Assembly (NCBI RefSeq): GCF_002233675.1
Contig: NZ_NMUQ01000003.1
Span: 204,104-246,000, forward strand
Length of the DNA stretch: 41,897 nucleotides
DNA from: Paenibacillus herberti
Lineage (GTDB): Bacteria; Bacillota; Bacilli; Paenibacillales; Paenibacillaceae
Direction of reading: 5' to 3'
A model generated the notes under the pieces. The model searched no databases, was not told where the DNA came from, and was given only the letters and a program-made list of their open reading frames with translations. A program made the position numbers and the translations under genes. Within the stretch, counting starts at the first letter, position 1. Every line of letters begins with the position of its first letter. Positions 8,167-16,755 of the stretch are shown one piece after another.

Positions 8167-11100
8167 TTACTCTTCCTCTTCCGTAACGATAACACGCGAT
8201 ATATTCGATAGGGCTTGCACCGTTACATTACGTCCTGATGGCGACAGGACATGAAAGGTGACGACGGCCTGGTTGAGCAGCACTCCGCTTTGCGGATCAG
8301 CCGATTGAGTCAAGCTGGACCCGGTGGAACGCGGGATAGACAGATTTTTGACGGTAAAGCGGACGACGACCCGCTGTCCCGGTCCGATGGTGCCGAGCTT
8401 AACTCCGCTTCTAAGCGAGCTGTCCGGCTGGACGACGTCATTAACGGTAACGCTGCCGGGTACAAGCGCAACGGAAGGAGCGAGCACATCCTGCAGGACG
8501 CTGTTTACCGCGTTGAAGATGCTGCTGTTTTCGACGAGAATGGTAAAACGGATTGTGTCGCCCAAAAAGCTTTCTTTTTTGTTCGACTTTTTGCTCACAT
8601 CCAACACGCGCAAAACCTTAACGGAGGCGCTTGCCTGCTGAGCTACGCCAGAACCTTCAAAGAAAGCGGTGTTGGTAATTGTGGCTCCGTTCAATGTCTC
8701 CGGTGGAATGACAAACGGTACCGAAACAGTAAACCTGTTTTGAGGGGACAACGTGATCGGGCCAATCGCCAGCTGCAACAGCGGGTCGGTTAATACACCC
8801 GTTAAGACGGTATTTCCTATGTTGACAGCTTGGATTTTGAAGCGAACCTTCTCGCCGGGGACCGCCTCCGGAGCTCTGACCGTTTTGGAAAGTGCAAGCA
8901 CAGGTGCGGGCTGCACGATGACAAGCACTTGCGCGGCGGTAGTCGGTGTTTGATCCGTGTTCAAAATGGCCAAGCTGGACAACTCCGTGCCTGCCGGCGT
9001 CCCAGCCGGAATAAGCACCGTTCGAACGATGGAAAAGGAACCCCCTGGCGCCAGTGACGGCACAGTGATATTGATGCCCAAAAAATCGTTGACGAGCACA
9101 AGATTGGTCAAGGTCACACTCGATGGATTGGTTACGGTAACGGTCACCGTTACTTCTCCTCCTGACAACCCGAATGCCGGAAAGGGTGATACAGTCACCG
9201 TCGCTTGCGGCGGTGGCAGCACAAACACCTCGGCGGAAGCCTGCACTGGAGAGGTTTGATCGCTTGTTGCGGTAGCCGTGTTCGTAAAGACGGACCCCGG
9301 AGCAAGGGTGAACGGCAGCTGGAACGGAATAGACTGGCTGCGGGATTGCCCGGGTTGCAGCTGGCCAACCGGAATGGATAACGAGAGAGTTGGATCGGAC
9401 ACGGTCGTATTGGTGAGTACGGTGTTGCCGGTATTGGTGACAGTGATCGTATAGATCACAATTCCTCCCGCAGACGTGGAACCAGGCGTTGCCGATTTGG
9501 TAATGGACAATGACGTCCCCACGGCTACGGTGACGCTGACAGAATCTGATGCGGGCAAGGTCGTCGGGGATCTCACTGTCGCCGTGTTCGTTATGATCGT
9601 CCCTGCCGGAGTACCGGCGGGAACGGTGAACGACGCAGGAACATTGACGGAGTCTCCGGGGCCGAGGGTGCCGATAGCTACCGATAAGCCCAGTACAGCG
9701 TCTGTGAGTTGAATACCGTTAATGGTGCTCACTGAAGAATTGGTCACCGTAATTGTATAAAAAATCGTTTCTTCCGGCGCGGCGCTGGAACGGTCGGCGG
9801 TTTTGGTAATGGCAAGTACAGGAGCCGACAGAACGGATACCGAGGCGGAGCTTTGCGTAGGACTTGTTAACGACGAACTGGCCGTTGCCGTATTGGTTAT
9901 AATCGTTCCGGCCGGGGTGCCGAGCGGGATAGTGAACGATCCCATCACAACTTGACTGCCGCCGATGGCGAGCGGAGCTGGCGGGGTGGAGATGCCCAGC
10001 AGCGGATCCATTACGCTAACATCCGGAAGAACAACATTGCCCGTGTTTTGCACGGTTATCGTATACGTAATGGTATCTCCAGGCGCTGCGCTTGCTGTAT
10101 TGGCTGTTTTTAAAATAGATATTGCCGGAACAGAGTTTACGGTCACTGTAGCCGAAACTTCCTCCATGACGCCGTTTCCCGTTAATGTCGCCGTATTGGT
10201 AATAACCGTTCCTCCAGGCAAAGCGGGGATTACAAACGTTGATGTATCGGAAGCAAAGCCGCCAGGATTCAAAAAAAATCCAACATGAACATCCAAAAGT
10301 TCGTCGTCAAGCTGCACAAAAAAATTAGGTTCAGTTCCGAAATAATTTATCGTTATCATAAAAGTGACGGTGTCTCCGGGATTGGCGCTGCTATGGTCTA
10401 CTGTTTTAGTAAAATCGATGATAGGTCTGTTAACGGTCAAAGTAGCCATGGCCTGAGCCTGGACGGTTGTCCCGGAAGCATCGCCGGTTACTGTGGCCGT
10501 ATTTATAATCGTAACGAGCGCATCCATAGGGACGACAAAGTCAATCATCTGGGTATTGGAAGCTCCAACATCCAGGTCAGGAATATTGAGCGAAATACCG
10601 AGTGTTGGATCTGTTAACATGATGCCTGTGAGCGGCACATTGCCGTTATTGGTTATGACAAAAGTGTAAATGACGGTATCGCCGATGGAAGCGGAGGTCG
10701 GCAATACGCTTTTATCTAAAGAGATGGAGGGGGCAGCCTGCACGGTGACCGTCGCAGACGATTGAATCGGAGCCAGTTGATCGGTTGTCACCGTCGCTGT
10801 ATTCGTAAATTCGGTGCCTGGGAGTGAACCAGCAGGAATAGTGAATTCATCAAGGAACTCGAGTCCAAAGTCCATTCCGGGTAGAAGGGTCTCTATGGAC
10901 TGAGCAATTCCCAGTGTCGGATCGGTCAAAAAAACATTCGTTAATGTGATATTCCCGCTGTTGAAGAAATTAAACGTATACGAAATAGAGTCGCCTGGAG
11001 ACGCCAGCGTTTCGGAGGCTGTCTTCATAAAAGTCAAGCTGGCAGATGGAGAAATCATCACTACTCCAGATCCAAAACCCTCTGCTCCCTGATCGCTAGT

Positions 11101-11997
11101 AACAGACGCATTGTTGGTGAATGTACCCGCAGGCGTTCCGAATGGAATCATGAAGTCTGCCGTTGGCTGGACACTCATCCCGACGTCCAAGCTGCCGATC
11201 GGAATAGAAACTCCAATATCAGAATCCGTCAAAACGATTCCGGTAAGCGGTAGATTACCTATATTCGTAATCGTGAAGGTGTACTGGACGATGTCTCCGG
11301 GCACAGCAGTGCTAACGTCCGCATCTTTTTCGAGCAAAATTTCTGCTTCGGCACTCACTGTTACCGTCCAACTGCTCTGCGACGTCACACCGTTAGCGGT
11401 AGCGGTAGCCGTATTGGTGATTAATGTTCCTGCAGCAGTTCCAAACGGTACCTGGAAAAGGACAAGTTGAGTTGTAGATTCGCCGGCAGGGAGGTCGATT
11501 GTGGCGCTGAAGCCCAAGGTTGGATCACTGACAACGACTGAGCCAAGATCCGTCGTTCCGGTATTGGAAACAACGAGTGAATATTCCACGATTTCGCCTG
11601 GCGGTGCGGTAATGTGGTCTGCGCTTTTGGATATGCTGATTCCAGGGACAGAGTCATTAATGTCGATAAATACATTTGATTCGGCAGCTACGGAGGAGAG
11701 GGGGGCATTGGCAGTAAGAATATTGTTCAGAAAACCAGCAGGAGGCGGATCCGGGATCGTATAGGCAATCTGTTGGCTATTCGTTACTCCAGGGGGCAGG
11801 CTGTCAAGCGTAATGTCCAAAAGAACCCCGCCTGGGTCCAGTACATCTTTGACCTCAATTTGGGTCAATGTCGTATCTCCTGTATTGGTGACTAACAACT
11901 GAAAGTATATGGTTTGGCCCGCCATTGCAGTAAAGCCTTCTGCTCCGTTAACAAATTTCTCTGCTGATAGGGAGGGACCTAGATTAAACCTAGGCAC
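8167..11997 (-). CDS. Twelve-domain DUF11-like repeat protein
   Basis: A 1276-residue protein made almost wholly of about twelve 100-115-residue Ig-like modules. Each opens with a variant of I-x-K-T/S-A-x-x-x-x-A-x-P-G-[DE]-x-[IV]-x-[YF]-x-[IVF]-x-[VI]-x-N-[TS]-G and contains D-P-x-L-G-[IV]-S and G-T-x-[IF]-T-N-T-A. These are DUF11/DUF7507-type surface modules. Two things are odd: there is no signal peptide and no sortase or S-layer anchor, so how or whether it leaves the cell is unclear. The GTG start at 11997 has no good ribosome binding site. A strong site (AAGGAGG, complement of 12070-12076) and an ATG lie upstream but run into stops before joining this frame (see findings). Spore-coat or exosporium location is possible but unproven. 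Confidence 0.8.
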   Translation of the reverse strand: MPRFNLGPSLSAEKFVNGAEGFTAMAGQTIYFQLLVTNTGDTTLTQIEVKDVLDPGGVLLDITLDSLPPGVTNSQQIAYTIPDPPPAGFLNNILTANAPLSSVAAESNVFIDINDSVPGISISKSADHITAPPGEIVEYSLVVSNTGTTDLGSVVVSDPTLGFSATIDLPAGESTTQLVLFQVPFGTAAGTLITNTATATANGVTSQSSWTVTVSAEAEILLEKDADVSTAVPGDIVQYTFTITNIGNLPLTGIVLTDSDIGVSIPIGSLDVGMSVQPTADFMIPFGTPAGTFTNNASVTSDQGAEGFGSGVVMISPSASLTFMKTASETLASPGDSISYTFNFFNSGNITLTNVFLTDPTLGIAQSIETLLPGMDFGLEFLDEFTIPAGSLPGTEFTNTATVTTDQLAPIQSSATVTVQAAPSISLDKSVLPTSASIGDTVIYTFVITNNGNVPLTGIMLTDPTLGISLNIPDLDVGASNTQMIDFVVPMDALVTIINTATVTGDASGTTVQAQAMATLTVNRPIIDFTKTVDHSSANPGDTVTFMITINYFGTEPNFFVQLDDELLDVHVGFFLNPGGFASDTSTFVIPALPGGTVITNTATLTGNGVMEEVSATVTVNSVPAISILKTANTASAAPGDTITYTITVQNTGNVVLPDVSVMDPLLGISTPPAPLAIGGSQVVMGSFTIPLGTPAGTIITNTATASSSLTSPTQSSASVSVLSAPVLAITKTADRSSAAPEETIFYTITVTNSSVSTINGIQLTDAVLGLSVAIGTLGPGDSVNVPASFTVPAGTPAGTIITNTATVRSPTTLPASDSVSVTVAVGTSLSITKSATPGSTSAGGIVIYTITVTNTGNTVLTNTTVSDPTLSLSIPVGQLQPGQSRSQSIPFQLPFTLAPGSVFTNTATATSDQTSPVQASAEVFVLPPPQATVTVSPFPAFGLSGGEVTVTVTVTNPSSVTLTNLVLVNDFLGINITVPSLAPGGSFSIVRTVLIPAGTPAGTELSSLAILNTDQTPTTAAQVLVIVQPAPVLALSKTVRAPEAVPGEKVRFKIQAVNIGNTVLTGVLTDPLLQLAIGPITLSPQNRFTVSVPFVIPPETLNGATITNTAFFEGSGVAQQASASVKVLRVLDVSKKSNKKESFLGDTIRFTILVENSSIFNAVNSVLQDVLAPSVALVPGSVTVNDVVQPDSSLRSGVKLGTIGPGQRVVVRFTVKNLSIPRSTGSSLTQSADPQSGVLLNQAVVTFHVLSPSGRNVTVQALSNISRVIVTEEEE

Positions 11998-12058
11998 AGT
12001 AACGATACCTGCCAGCTAAATACCAGTTGGAACTACTGTTTGCTTCATATACACTCAT
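11990..12058 (-). CDS. Possible 22-codon leader or disrupted N-terminus of the DUF11-like gene
   Basis: On the minus strand, AAGGAGG (complement of 12070-12076) precedes an ATG at 12058 that opens a 22-codon frame (starts MSVYEANSSSNWYLAG) and stops at 11990-11992, overlapping the GTG start of the large gene in another frame. A second ATG at 12048 is in the large gene's frame (MKQTVVPTGI) but meets a TAG at 12016-12018. This could be a translationally coupled leader peptide or the frameshifted true N-terminus of the large protein. Confidence 0.35.
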   Translation of the reverse strand: MSVYEANSSSNWYLAGRYRYCA

Positions 12059-12342
12059 CCTAGACCAGCCCTCCTTACAAGCTCATAATCATCATCTTAA
12101 ATATATGGAAGGAAGACTTGTCATTATTCCCTCTATTAAATTGGAATATAATATCCAATATTTTTTAATCTTGATAGATAAAAGAGTCAAATTACCCATC
12201 CAGCTCCCCCTTTGAAACACCAAAAATAATATATTTTCTTTTTTATAATTTTGTAATCCAACTCGTAGAACCGCGCGTTTCACTTACTGAAGACAGGATG
12301 AATATTCCTTACAATCCCCCCATTCAGAAGGAGTGAACGTTT
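11998..12342. other. AT-rich divergent intergenic region
   Basis: These 345 bp separate the minus-strand DUF11-like gene from the plus-strand stalk-domain gene. They are clearly more AT-rich than the flanks and probably hold both promoters. TATAAT at 12244-12249 could be a -10 box for the plus gene, but I see no -35 at the right distance (TTGAAA at 12212-12217 is 26 bp away). No convincing gene or hairpin is seen apart from the possible leader at 11990-12058. Confidence 0.4.
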
Positions 12343-13992
12343 ATGAATATCAAAAAAGTTCTAGCACCAGTATTGACTCTGGCCCTCGTGGCTCCTGCCG
12401 GCATCGTAGCCTCAACACCTGTTTCTGCAAAGGCTGCTGCAATGGCAACGGTTAATACGCCAGCCGCTGAGCTCAGAGCTAGCCTAGATTATCTACTGTC
12501 TGAGCATTTCGCACTCGCTGTAGTAGCTATGACTAAGGCTTATGATGGAGCGAAGGACGCTCCAGCGGCGCTTAAGGCATTGGATCAAAACGCAGTTGAT
12601 ATGCTGCCAGCCATTGAGTCCCTGTACGGTAAAGCCGGAGCAGACGAGTTCGGACGCATCTTCCGCGCTCACAATCAGTCCACGGACGAACTCGTGAAGG
12701 CCGTTAAGATGAATAACGGAGACGCAAGAAAAGCAGCGGAAGCCAAAATCAGTACCTTTGTTGACGAGTTCTCCAGCTTCCTGGCAACAGCAACAGGCAA
12801 CAAACTTCCTAAAGCCGCAGCGATGGAAGCACTTCGCCTTCATGAGGATCAAGTGCAGCAAGTATTCAATGAGTATGTAGCAGGCGACTATGCTGATGCT
12901 TACAAGGCTTACCGCGAAGGTTACAAAACGATGTTCACCGTGAGCAAAGTATTGTCCGGAGCAATCGTTGCCCAGATGCCGGAAAAATTCGCCAACACGA
13001 AGCCGGACACCAAAGCAGCTGATCTGCGCTCTGCCCTGAATATGCTCGTCTCGGAGCATGTGTCGCTGGCCGTGCTGCAAATGCAGAAGCAATTTGACGG
13101 CGGTAAAGACTCCGCATCGCTGATAAGCGTGCAAGCAATGAATACAGCCGATTGGAAGGCTGCAATCGTCTCCCTGTACGGAAACGCTGGTGGAGAAGGC
13201 TTCGAGAAACTTTGGACGCCAGATCATATCAACGCGCAGGCCGACTATGTGACCGCCGTCAAAAACGGTGATGCAGCTGCCAAACAAGCCGTTCAAGCTC
13301 GAATCAACAAATTCACGCAAGACTTTGGTGCTTTCCTCGGCACTGCGACCGGAGGCAATCTGCCTGGCGCAGCGGCAAGCGATGCGCTGAAAAAGCATGA
13401 AGGCCAGATCCAAATGACGCTGGACCAATATGCTGTTGGCAACTATGATGCTTCTTACGCGTCAAGCCGCGAAGGGTTCAAGTTCGTATTCGGTGTAGGG
13501 CAAGCGCTCGGTGGAGCGATCGTGACGCAAATGAACGATAAATTCCAAGAGACGCCAGCTCCGACACCTATGCCAACACCAACTCCAACGCCAGTTCCAT
13601 CCGAACCAACGATGACGACGGTATGGATGAAGCTGAACAGCAAACAGCTTAAAGTGAACAACTCGACGATTCAAATGGACACAACGCCAGTTATGTGGAA
13701 GGGCATGACGTATATCCCGCTCCGCTTCCTGAGCGAAGGTATCGGTGCTACGGTTTCTTATGAAAACAAAACTAAAGCAGTATGGGTCATGGCCGGCGAC
13801 AACAAACTCGGCTTTTGGGTCAACAAAAACAGCTACTCCATGAACAATGTGACGAGCAAAGCTCCAGCTGTACCTGTCATCGATAAAAACGGACGTACGC
13901 TTGTGCCTATGCGCTTCATTGCCGAGCTGCTGAACTGGAACGTCATGTACAACGCGAAAGATGGTTCCATTACGCTTACTTCCGCTAGCTAA
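12343..13992 (+). CDS. Secreted stalk-domain (copper amine oxidase N-like) protein with two helical repeats
   Basis: A 549-residue exported protein. A signal peptide (MNIKKVLAPVLTLALVAPAG, cleavage probably after VSAKA) is followed by two homologous all-helical domains of about 175 residues: ELRASLDYLLSEHFALAV and, later, DLRSALNMLVSEHVSLAV, each ending GAIVxQMxxKF. Then come a PTPTPTP linker and a C-terminal stalk domain (PF07833 type: TTPVMWKGMTYIPLRFLSEG...GRTLVPMRFIAELL). The stalk domain is common on Paenibacillus surface proteins. What the helical repeats bind is unknown to me. The start has AAGGAG about 10 bp upstream. Confidence 0.85.
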   Translation: MNIKKVLAPVLTLALVAPAGIVASTPVSAKAAAMATVNTPAAELRASLDYLLSEHFALAVVAMTKAYDGAKDAPAALKALDQNAVDMLPAIESLYGKAGADEFGRIFRAHNQSTDELVKAVKMNNGDARKAAEAKISTFVDEFSSFLATATGNKLPKAAAMEALRLHEDQVQQVFNEYVAGDYADAYKAYREGYKTMFTVSKVLSGAIVAQMPEKFANTKPDTKAADLRSALNMLVSEHVSLAVLQMQKQFDGGKDSASLISVQAMNTADWKAAIVSLYGNAGGEGFEKLWTPDHINAQADYVTAVKNGDAAAKQAVQARINKFTQDFGAFLGTATGGNLPGAAASDALKKHEGQIQMTLDQYAVGNYDASYASSREGFKFVFGVGQALGGAIVTQMNDKFQETPAPTPMPTPTPTPVPSEPTMTTVWMKLNSKQLKVNNSTIQMDTTPVMWKGMTYIPLRFLSEGIGATVSYENKTKAVWVMAGDNKLGFWVNKNSYSMNNVTSKAPAVPVIDKNGRTLVPMRFIAELLNWNVMYNAKDGSITLTSAS

Positions 13993-14058
13993 ACCGTCCC
14001 ATAATTGTAGACAGACAGACGGAATACAAACGGAATGCCGCAGAGAAAGTAGCTGAAG

Positions 14059-14111
14059 CGGGAGTGTCCCCGCCATCATTTAGATGGCTTCGGCGGGCAC
14101 CCCGTTTTTTT
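14059..14111 (+). terminator. Rho-independent terminator after the stalk-domain gene
   Basis: CGGG (14059-14062), GTG (14064-14066) and CCCGCC (to 14074) pair with GGCGGG (14092-14097), CAC (14098-14100) and CCCG (14101-14104), followed by seven Ts. Confidence 0.85.
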
Positions 14112-14175
14112 GCCGCATGGTAAATGGAACTATTGGGCTTGGCAGTTCGTTATATAGGGTGGAGGTGTTACTATC

Positions 14176-14637
14176 ATGAACAAGCGTACATCCAAAAATC
14201 GAATCTATTCGCTATCCAGCGCAGTGTTGCTGCTCGTACTCGCCGGTTGCTCCGGCGCATCCGATCCTAAAAATGGAGCGTCACCAACACCGAGTTCCAG
14301 CCCGGCACCAAGTATGTCTCCAGCACCGAGCATGAGCCCATCTCCATCCGCTTCTACTTCGCCTACACCAGCTCCGACCGCCGAGGCATCAACGCCTCCG
14401 GCAGAATCCGAGGTTAAGAAGGCTGAAGGCAAATTTGTCGGATTGGCAGATTCCCATACGGTAGAGATTGAGATCGACGGACAACCACAATCGTTTCAGC
14501 TAAGTGAAGCTACGCAACAAGTAGCGGGTGAGCTAGAATCCGGAGTTTCAGTGGAGTTCGAATATACGGAAAAAGCGATAGAAGGAGATGCTTCTGCGAA
14601 GGAGCTAACATTAATAACCTTGGTTAAGGCCAAGTAA
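14176..14637 (+). CDS. Lipoprotein with Ser/Pro/Thr-rich linker
   Basis: A 153-residue lipoprotein: basic N-terminus, hydrophobic run and lipobox LAGC with the acylated cysteine at residue 25. Residues 33 to about 75 are a low-complexity linker (repeats of APSMSP and similar), then a small beta domain of about 70 residues (GKFVGLADSHTVEIEIDGQP, then ELTLITLV). It is probably anchored on the outer face of the membrane. I do not recognise the C-terminal domain. A GGTGGAGGTG ribosome binding site precedes the ATG and a terminator follows, so it is a single-gene unit. Confidence 0.75.
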   Translation: MNKRTSKNRIYSLSSAVLLLVLAGCSGASDPKNGASPTPSSSPAPSMSPAPSMSPSPSASTSPTPAPTAEASTPPAESEVKKAEGKFVGLADSHTVEIEIDGQPQSFQLSEATQQVAGELESGVSVEFEYTEKAIEGDASAKELTLITLVKAK

Positions 14638-14663
14638 CAGCGCAGCGCCATAGCGGAGGCACT

Positions 14664-14697
14664 ATCCGGACAGCATACCAGCTGTTCGGATTTTTTT
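14664..14697 (+). terminator. Rho-independent terminator after the lipoprotein gene
   Basis: ATCCGGACAGC (14664-14674) pairs with GCTGTTCGGAT (14681-14691) with one mismatch or wobble, followed by a run of seven Ts. Confidence 0.9.
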
Positions 14698-14713
14698 ATG
14701 CGCCAATTAGGAG

Positions 14714-14811
14714 TTATACACAGAGTTATCCCCACTATAAACAGGCCGAATCGGGCTAAAATAAAGAATTTGAAAATGTTGCTCACTTATCCACAGGCTA
14801 AGTTATGCACA
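14714..14811 (+). other. DnaA-box cluster
   Basis: Three perfect TTATNCACA boxes lie on the same strand within 98 bp: TTATACACA (14714-14722), TTATCCACA (14787-14795) and TTATGCACA (14803-14811). There is also one single-mismatch box, TTATCCCCA (14726-14734), and an inverted one-mismatch box TGTGTATAG (14888-14896). They occur in two pairs spaced 12 and 16 bp start to start, with AT-rich DNA between. No replication gene is nearby, so this is unlikely to be oriC itself. Bacillus subtilis has such clusters away from oriC that restrain initiation; that function here is inference. Confidence 0.7.
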
Positions 14812-14918
14812 TGTAAACAACTTAATTCGTTTTTCCAGTCTCAGGAAACGCATAAAATTCCTCCCTGCCGAGCATACCAAGGTGGATTGTGTATAGACAG
14901 GGCAGGAGGTAATCAACG

Positions 14919-15797
14919 ATGAATAAAAGCATTTTGGCAGCCGTTAGCTGCTTGTTGCTGACAGGCGCCCTTGCTTACTCCGGTGCGCCGGGAATGTCGG
15001 CGCTTTCCGCGCTTGATGATGTGGTAGGACGGGCGAACAAATCTGCACATGCCGCGTTGCCTGTCCACGATATGCAGGCGGCGGCTTGGAGTAAGCCGTA
15101 CCACTTTGGCTTCAAAAAAAGCAAAAACGGAGTGCTGCCATCCATCGCGGAAGAGGGCTTTCAGCCGCTAATGGAGAAACATGGCGCGGTATTCCTCGGC
15201 GATACGGCCATGAAGGAGTTGTATCTGACCTTCGACAATGGTTACGAGAAGGATGGCTTAACCGGCAAAATTCTTGATGTGCTCAAGGAAAAGCAGGTAC
15301 CGGCGATATTTTTCATTACAGGGCATTATGTCAAAACCGAGCCTGAGCTTGTGAAGCGGATGACCACAGAGGGGCATCTGGTCGGCAATCACTCCTGGAG
15401 CCATCCGGACATGAGCACGTTGCCGCAGGAGAAGGTGAAACAGGAGCTTGCGGATGTTAAAAAAGCGGTTGCTGATTTAACTGGTGTACAGAAGATGGAT
15501 TATTTGCGACCGCCGCGGGGAATTTTCAGCGACAGCATGCTTGCGGCAAGCGCCTCAGAAGGCTACCGCAATATATTCTGGTCGATTGCATACAGGGATT
15601 GGGACACCTCTGCCCAAAGGGGAGCGGACTACGCCTATCAGAACGTAACGACTCAGCTTCATCCTGGCGCGGTTATTTTGCTGCATTCGGTATCCAGCGA
15701 CAACGCGCAAGCTCTGGGCCGGATCATCGATGAGGCGCACAAACAGGGTTATACGTTCAAAAGCTTGGATCAAATGGGTAAGCGGACGTACCGCTAA
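14919..15797 (+). CDS. pdaA: Polysaccharide deacetylase PdaA (delta-lactam de-N-acetylase)
   Basis: A 292-residue exported enzyme with an N-terminal signal (ILAAVSCLLLTGALAYSGA). The NodB-type domain shows TFDNGYE (104-110, PdaA's variant of the usual TFDDG), metal histidines in HSWSHP (H158, H162), YLRPPRG, and HPGAVILLHSVS. PdaA removes the acetyl group from muramic acid on the way to muramic delta-lactam in spore cortex, so its presence points to a spore former. AGGAGG precedes the ATG. Its upstream region contains the DnaA-box cluster; a perfect palindrome that can act as terminator follows. Confidence 0.92.
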   Translation: MNKSILAAVSCLLLTGALAYSGAPGMSALSALDDVVGRANKSAHAALPVHDMQAAAWSKPYHFGFKKSKNGVLPSIAEEGFQPLMEKHGAVFLGDTAMKELYLTFDNGYEKDGLTGKILDVLKEKQVPAIFFITGHYVKTEPELVKRMTTEGHLVGNHSWSHPDMSTLPQEKVKQELADVKKAVADLTGVQKMDYLRPPRGIFSDSMLAASASEGYRNIFWSIAYRDWDTSAQRGADYAYQNVTTQLHPGAVILLHSVSSDNAQALGRIIDEAHKQGYTFKSLDQMGKRTYR

Positions 15798-15811
15798 TAG
15801 GATGTGTTGTC

Positions 15812-15843
15812 AAATTAGGATACCATATGGTATCCTAATTTTT
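15812..15843. terminator. 30-bp perfect palindrome: terminator and possible operator
   Basis: Positions 15812-15826 and 15827-15841 are exact reverse complements (core GGATACCATATGGTATCC), with T's running to 15843. In RNA it folds into a long hairpin with a U-tail, suited to end pdaA transcripts. It also lies about 50 bp upstream of an SRPBCC-ArsR gene pair, and ArsR repressors bind palindromes, so it may double as an operator. Confidence 0.7.
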
Positions 15844-15889
15844 GTCTTGGAAGAGCATTTATAAACTCAATCTACAGGAGGATTCCATC

Positions 15890-16318
15890 ATGAGTACATC
15901 ATCATCCCGGTCGCTGCCGGAAATTCGCCAAGTTCAGGTGATTAAAGCTCCGATTGAGAAAGTTTGGCAGGCAACCGCGACTTCAGAAGGAATTGCATCC
16001 TGGTTCATGCCTAATACATTCCGTCCCGAGGAAGGCGCGGAGTTCGTCCTGCAATCCGGCCATTTCGGCGATTCCCCTTGCCTCGTAACCGAGTTCTCAC
16101 CGCCGAACAAGCTGCAGTTCAACTGGGGCAAGGATTGGTCGGTCACATTTTTGCTGAAGGAGCTTGAGCCTGGTGTGACAGAATTTACGCTGATTCACTC
16201 TGGATGGATGGAAGATGGCTTGACTGAGTTTGGACAGCCGCATAGCGAAGTGCGCGGAAACATGAACGGCGGCTGGACTGGAATCGTGAAAAAGCTGGCT
16301 GCTGTTCTGGAGAACTGA
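15890..16318 (+). CDS. SRPBCC / AHSA1-like domain protein
   Basis: A 142-residue cytoplasmic protein of the START-like SRPBCC (AHSA1) fold. It opens with IRQVQVIKAPIEKVWQATATSEGIASWFMP and ends GGWTGIVKKLAAVLE, both typical of the family, which binds hydrophobic ligands. The start at 15890 has ACAGGAGG upstream; an in-frame ATG at 15842 lacks one. It is followed after 4 bp by an ArsR regulator. SRPBCC/ArsR pairs are common in Firmicutes, and the regulator likely controls both genes. The ligand is unknown. Confidence 0.85.
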   Translation: MSTSSSRSLPEIRQVQVIKAPIEKVWQATATSEGIASWFMPNTFRPEEGAEFVLQSGHFGDSPCLVTEFSPPNKLQFNWGKDWSVTFLLKELEPGVTEFTLIHSGWMEDGLTEFGQPHSEVRGNMNGGWTGIVKKLAAVLEN

Positions 16319-16322
16319 CGTT

Positions 16323-16694
16323 ATGGGGCTGCAGAAGCCGAAGCATGATGTCTACCAGGCAATAGCCGATCCGACGCGACGGCAGCTGCTGCTGTTGTTG
16401 CAGGATGCTGGTGAGCTGCCGCTTAAGGAGGTTACGCCGCATTTTGCGATAACGAGAGCTGCTGTGTCCAAACATCTGCATGTTCTGACGGATGCTGGAC
16501 TCGTCCGCGAGCGCAAAGTGGGCAGGGAAACTCGCTACAGGATGGACCCCGACCCGCTGCTGGAACTGAGGCGGTGGTTAGCTTTCTTCGACCTCTATTG
16601 GGAGAACAAGCTTTCCGCGCTGAAGTTGCTCGTTGAGGAACCGGAAGGTGAAGGGCCAGCTGAGATCGGATCGGATGGAGGCAGCTCGTCTTGA
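16323..16694 (+). CDS. ArsR family transcriptional regulator
   Basis: A 123-residue winged-helix repressor: AIADPTRRQLLLLL, then ITRAAVSKHLHVLTDAGLVRERKVGRETRYRMD, the standard ArsR recognition helix and wing. There is no CxC metal site, which fits the non-metal subgroup that partners SRPBCC proteins. It lies 4 bp after the SRPBCC gene, with GGAGAA inside that gene's end as ribosome binding site. A likely operator is the palindrome at 15812-15841 upstream of the pair. No terminator is evident after it. Confidence 0.88.
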   Translation: MGLQKPKHDVYQAIADPTRRQLLLLLQDAGELPLKEVTPHFAITRAAVSKHLHVLTDAGLVRERKVGRETRYRMDPDPLLELRRWLAFFDLYWENKLSALKLLVEEPEGEGPAEIGSDGGSSS

Positions 16695-16725
16695 CTATTA
16701 TTCCATGGGTATGGGTACAACGGGT

Positions 16726-16755
16726 TTGCTCCTGCGACGCTCGCTGTGATAAGAT
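16726..16755 (+). promoter_or_regulatory. Promoter for the FrnE-like gene
   Basis: TTGCTC (16726-16731), an 18-bp spacer, and TAAGAT (16750-16755) preceded by TGA give an extended -10 promoter about 60 bp before the ATG. Confidence 0.55.

Noticed and set aside
14701-14918. Chromosomal origin oriC
   Set aside because: DnaA boxes are present, but dnaA, dnaN, rpmH or an AT-rich unwinding element are not; a regulatory cluster is the better reading.
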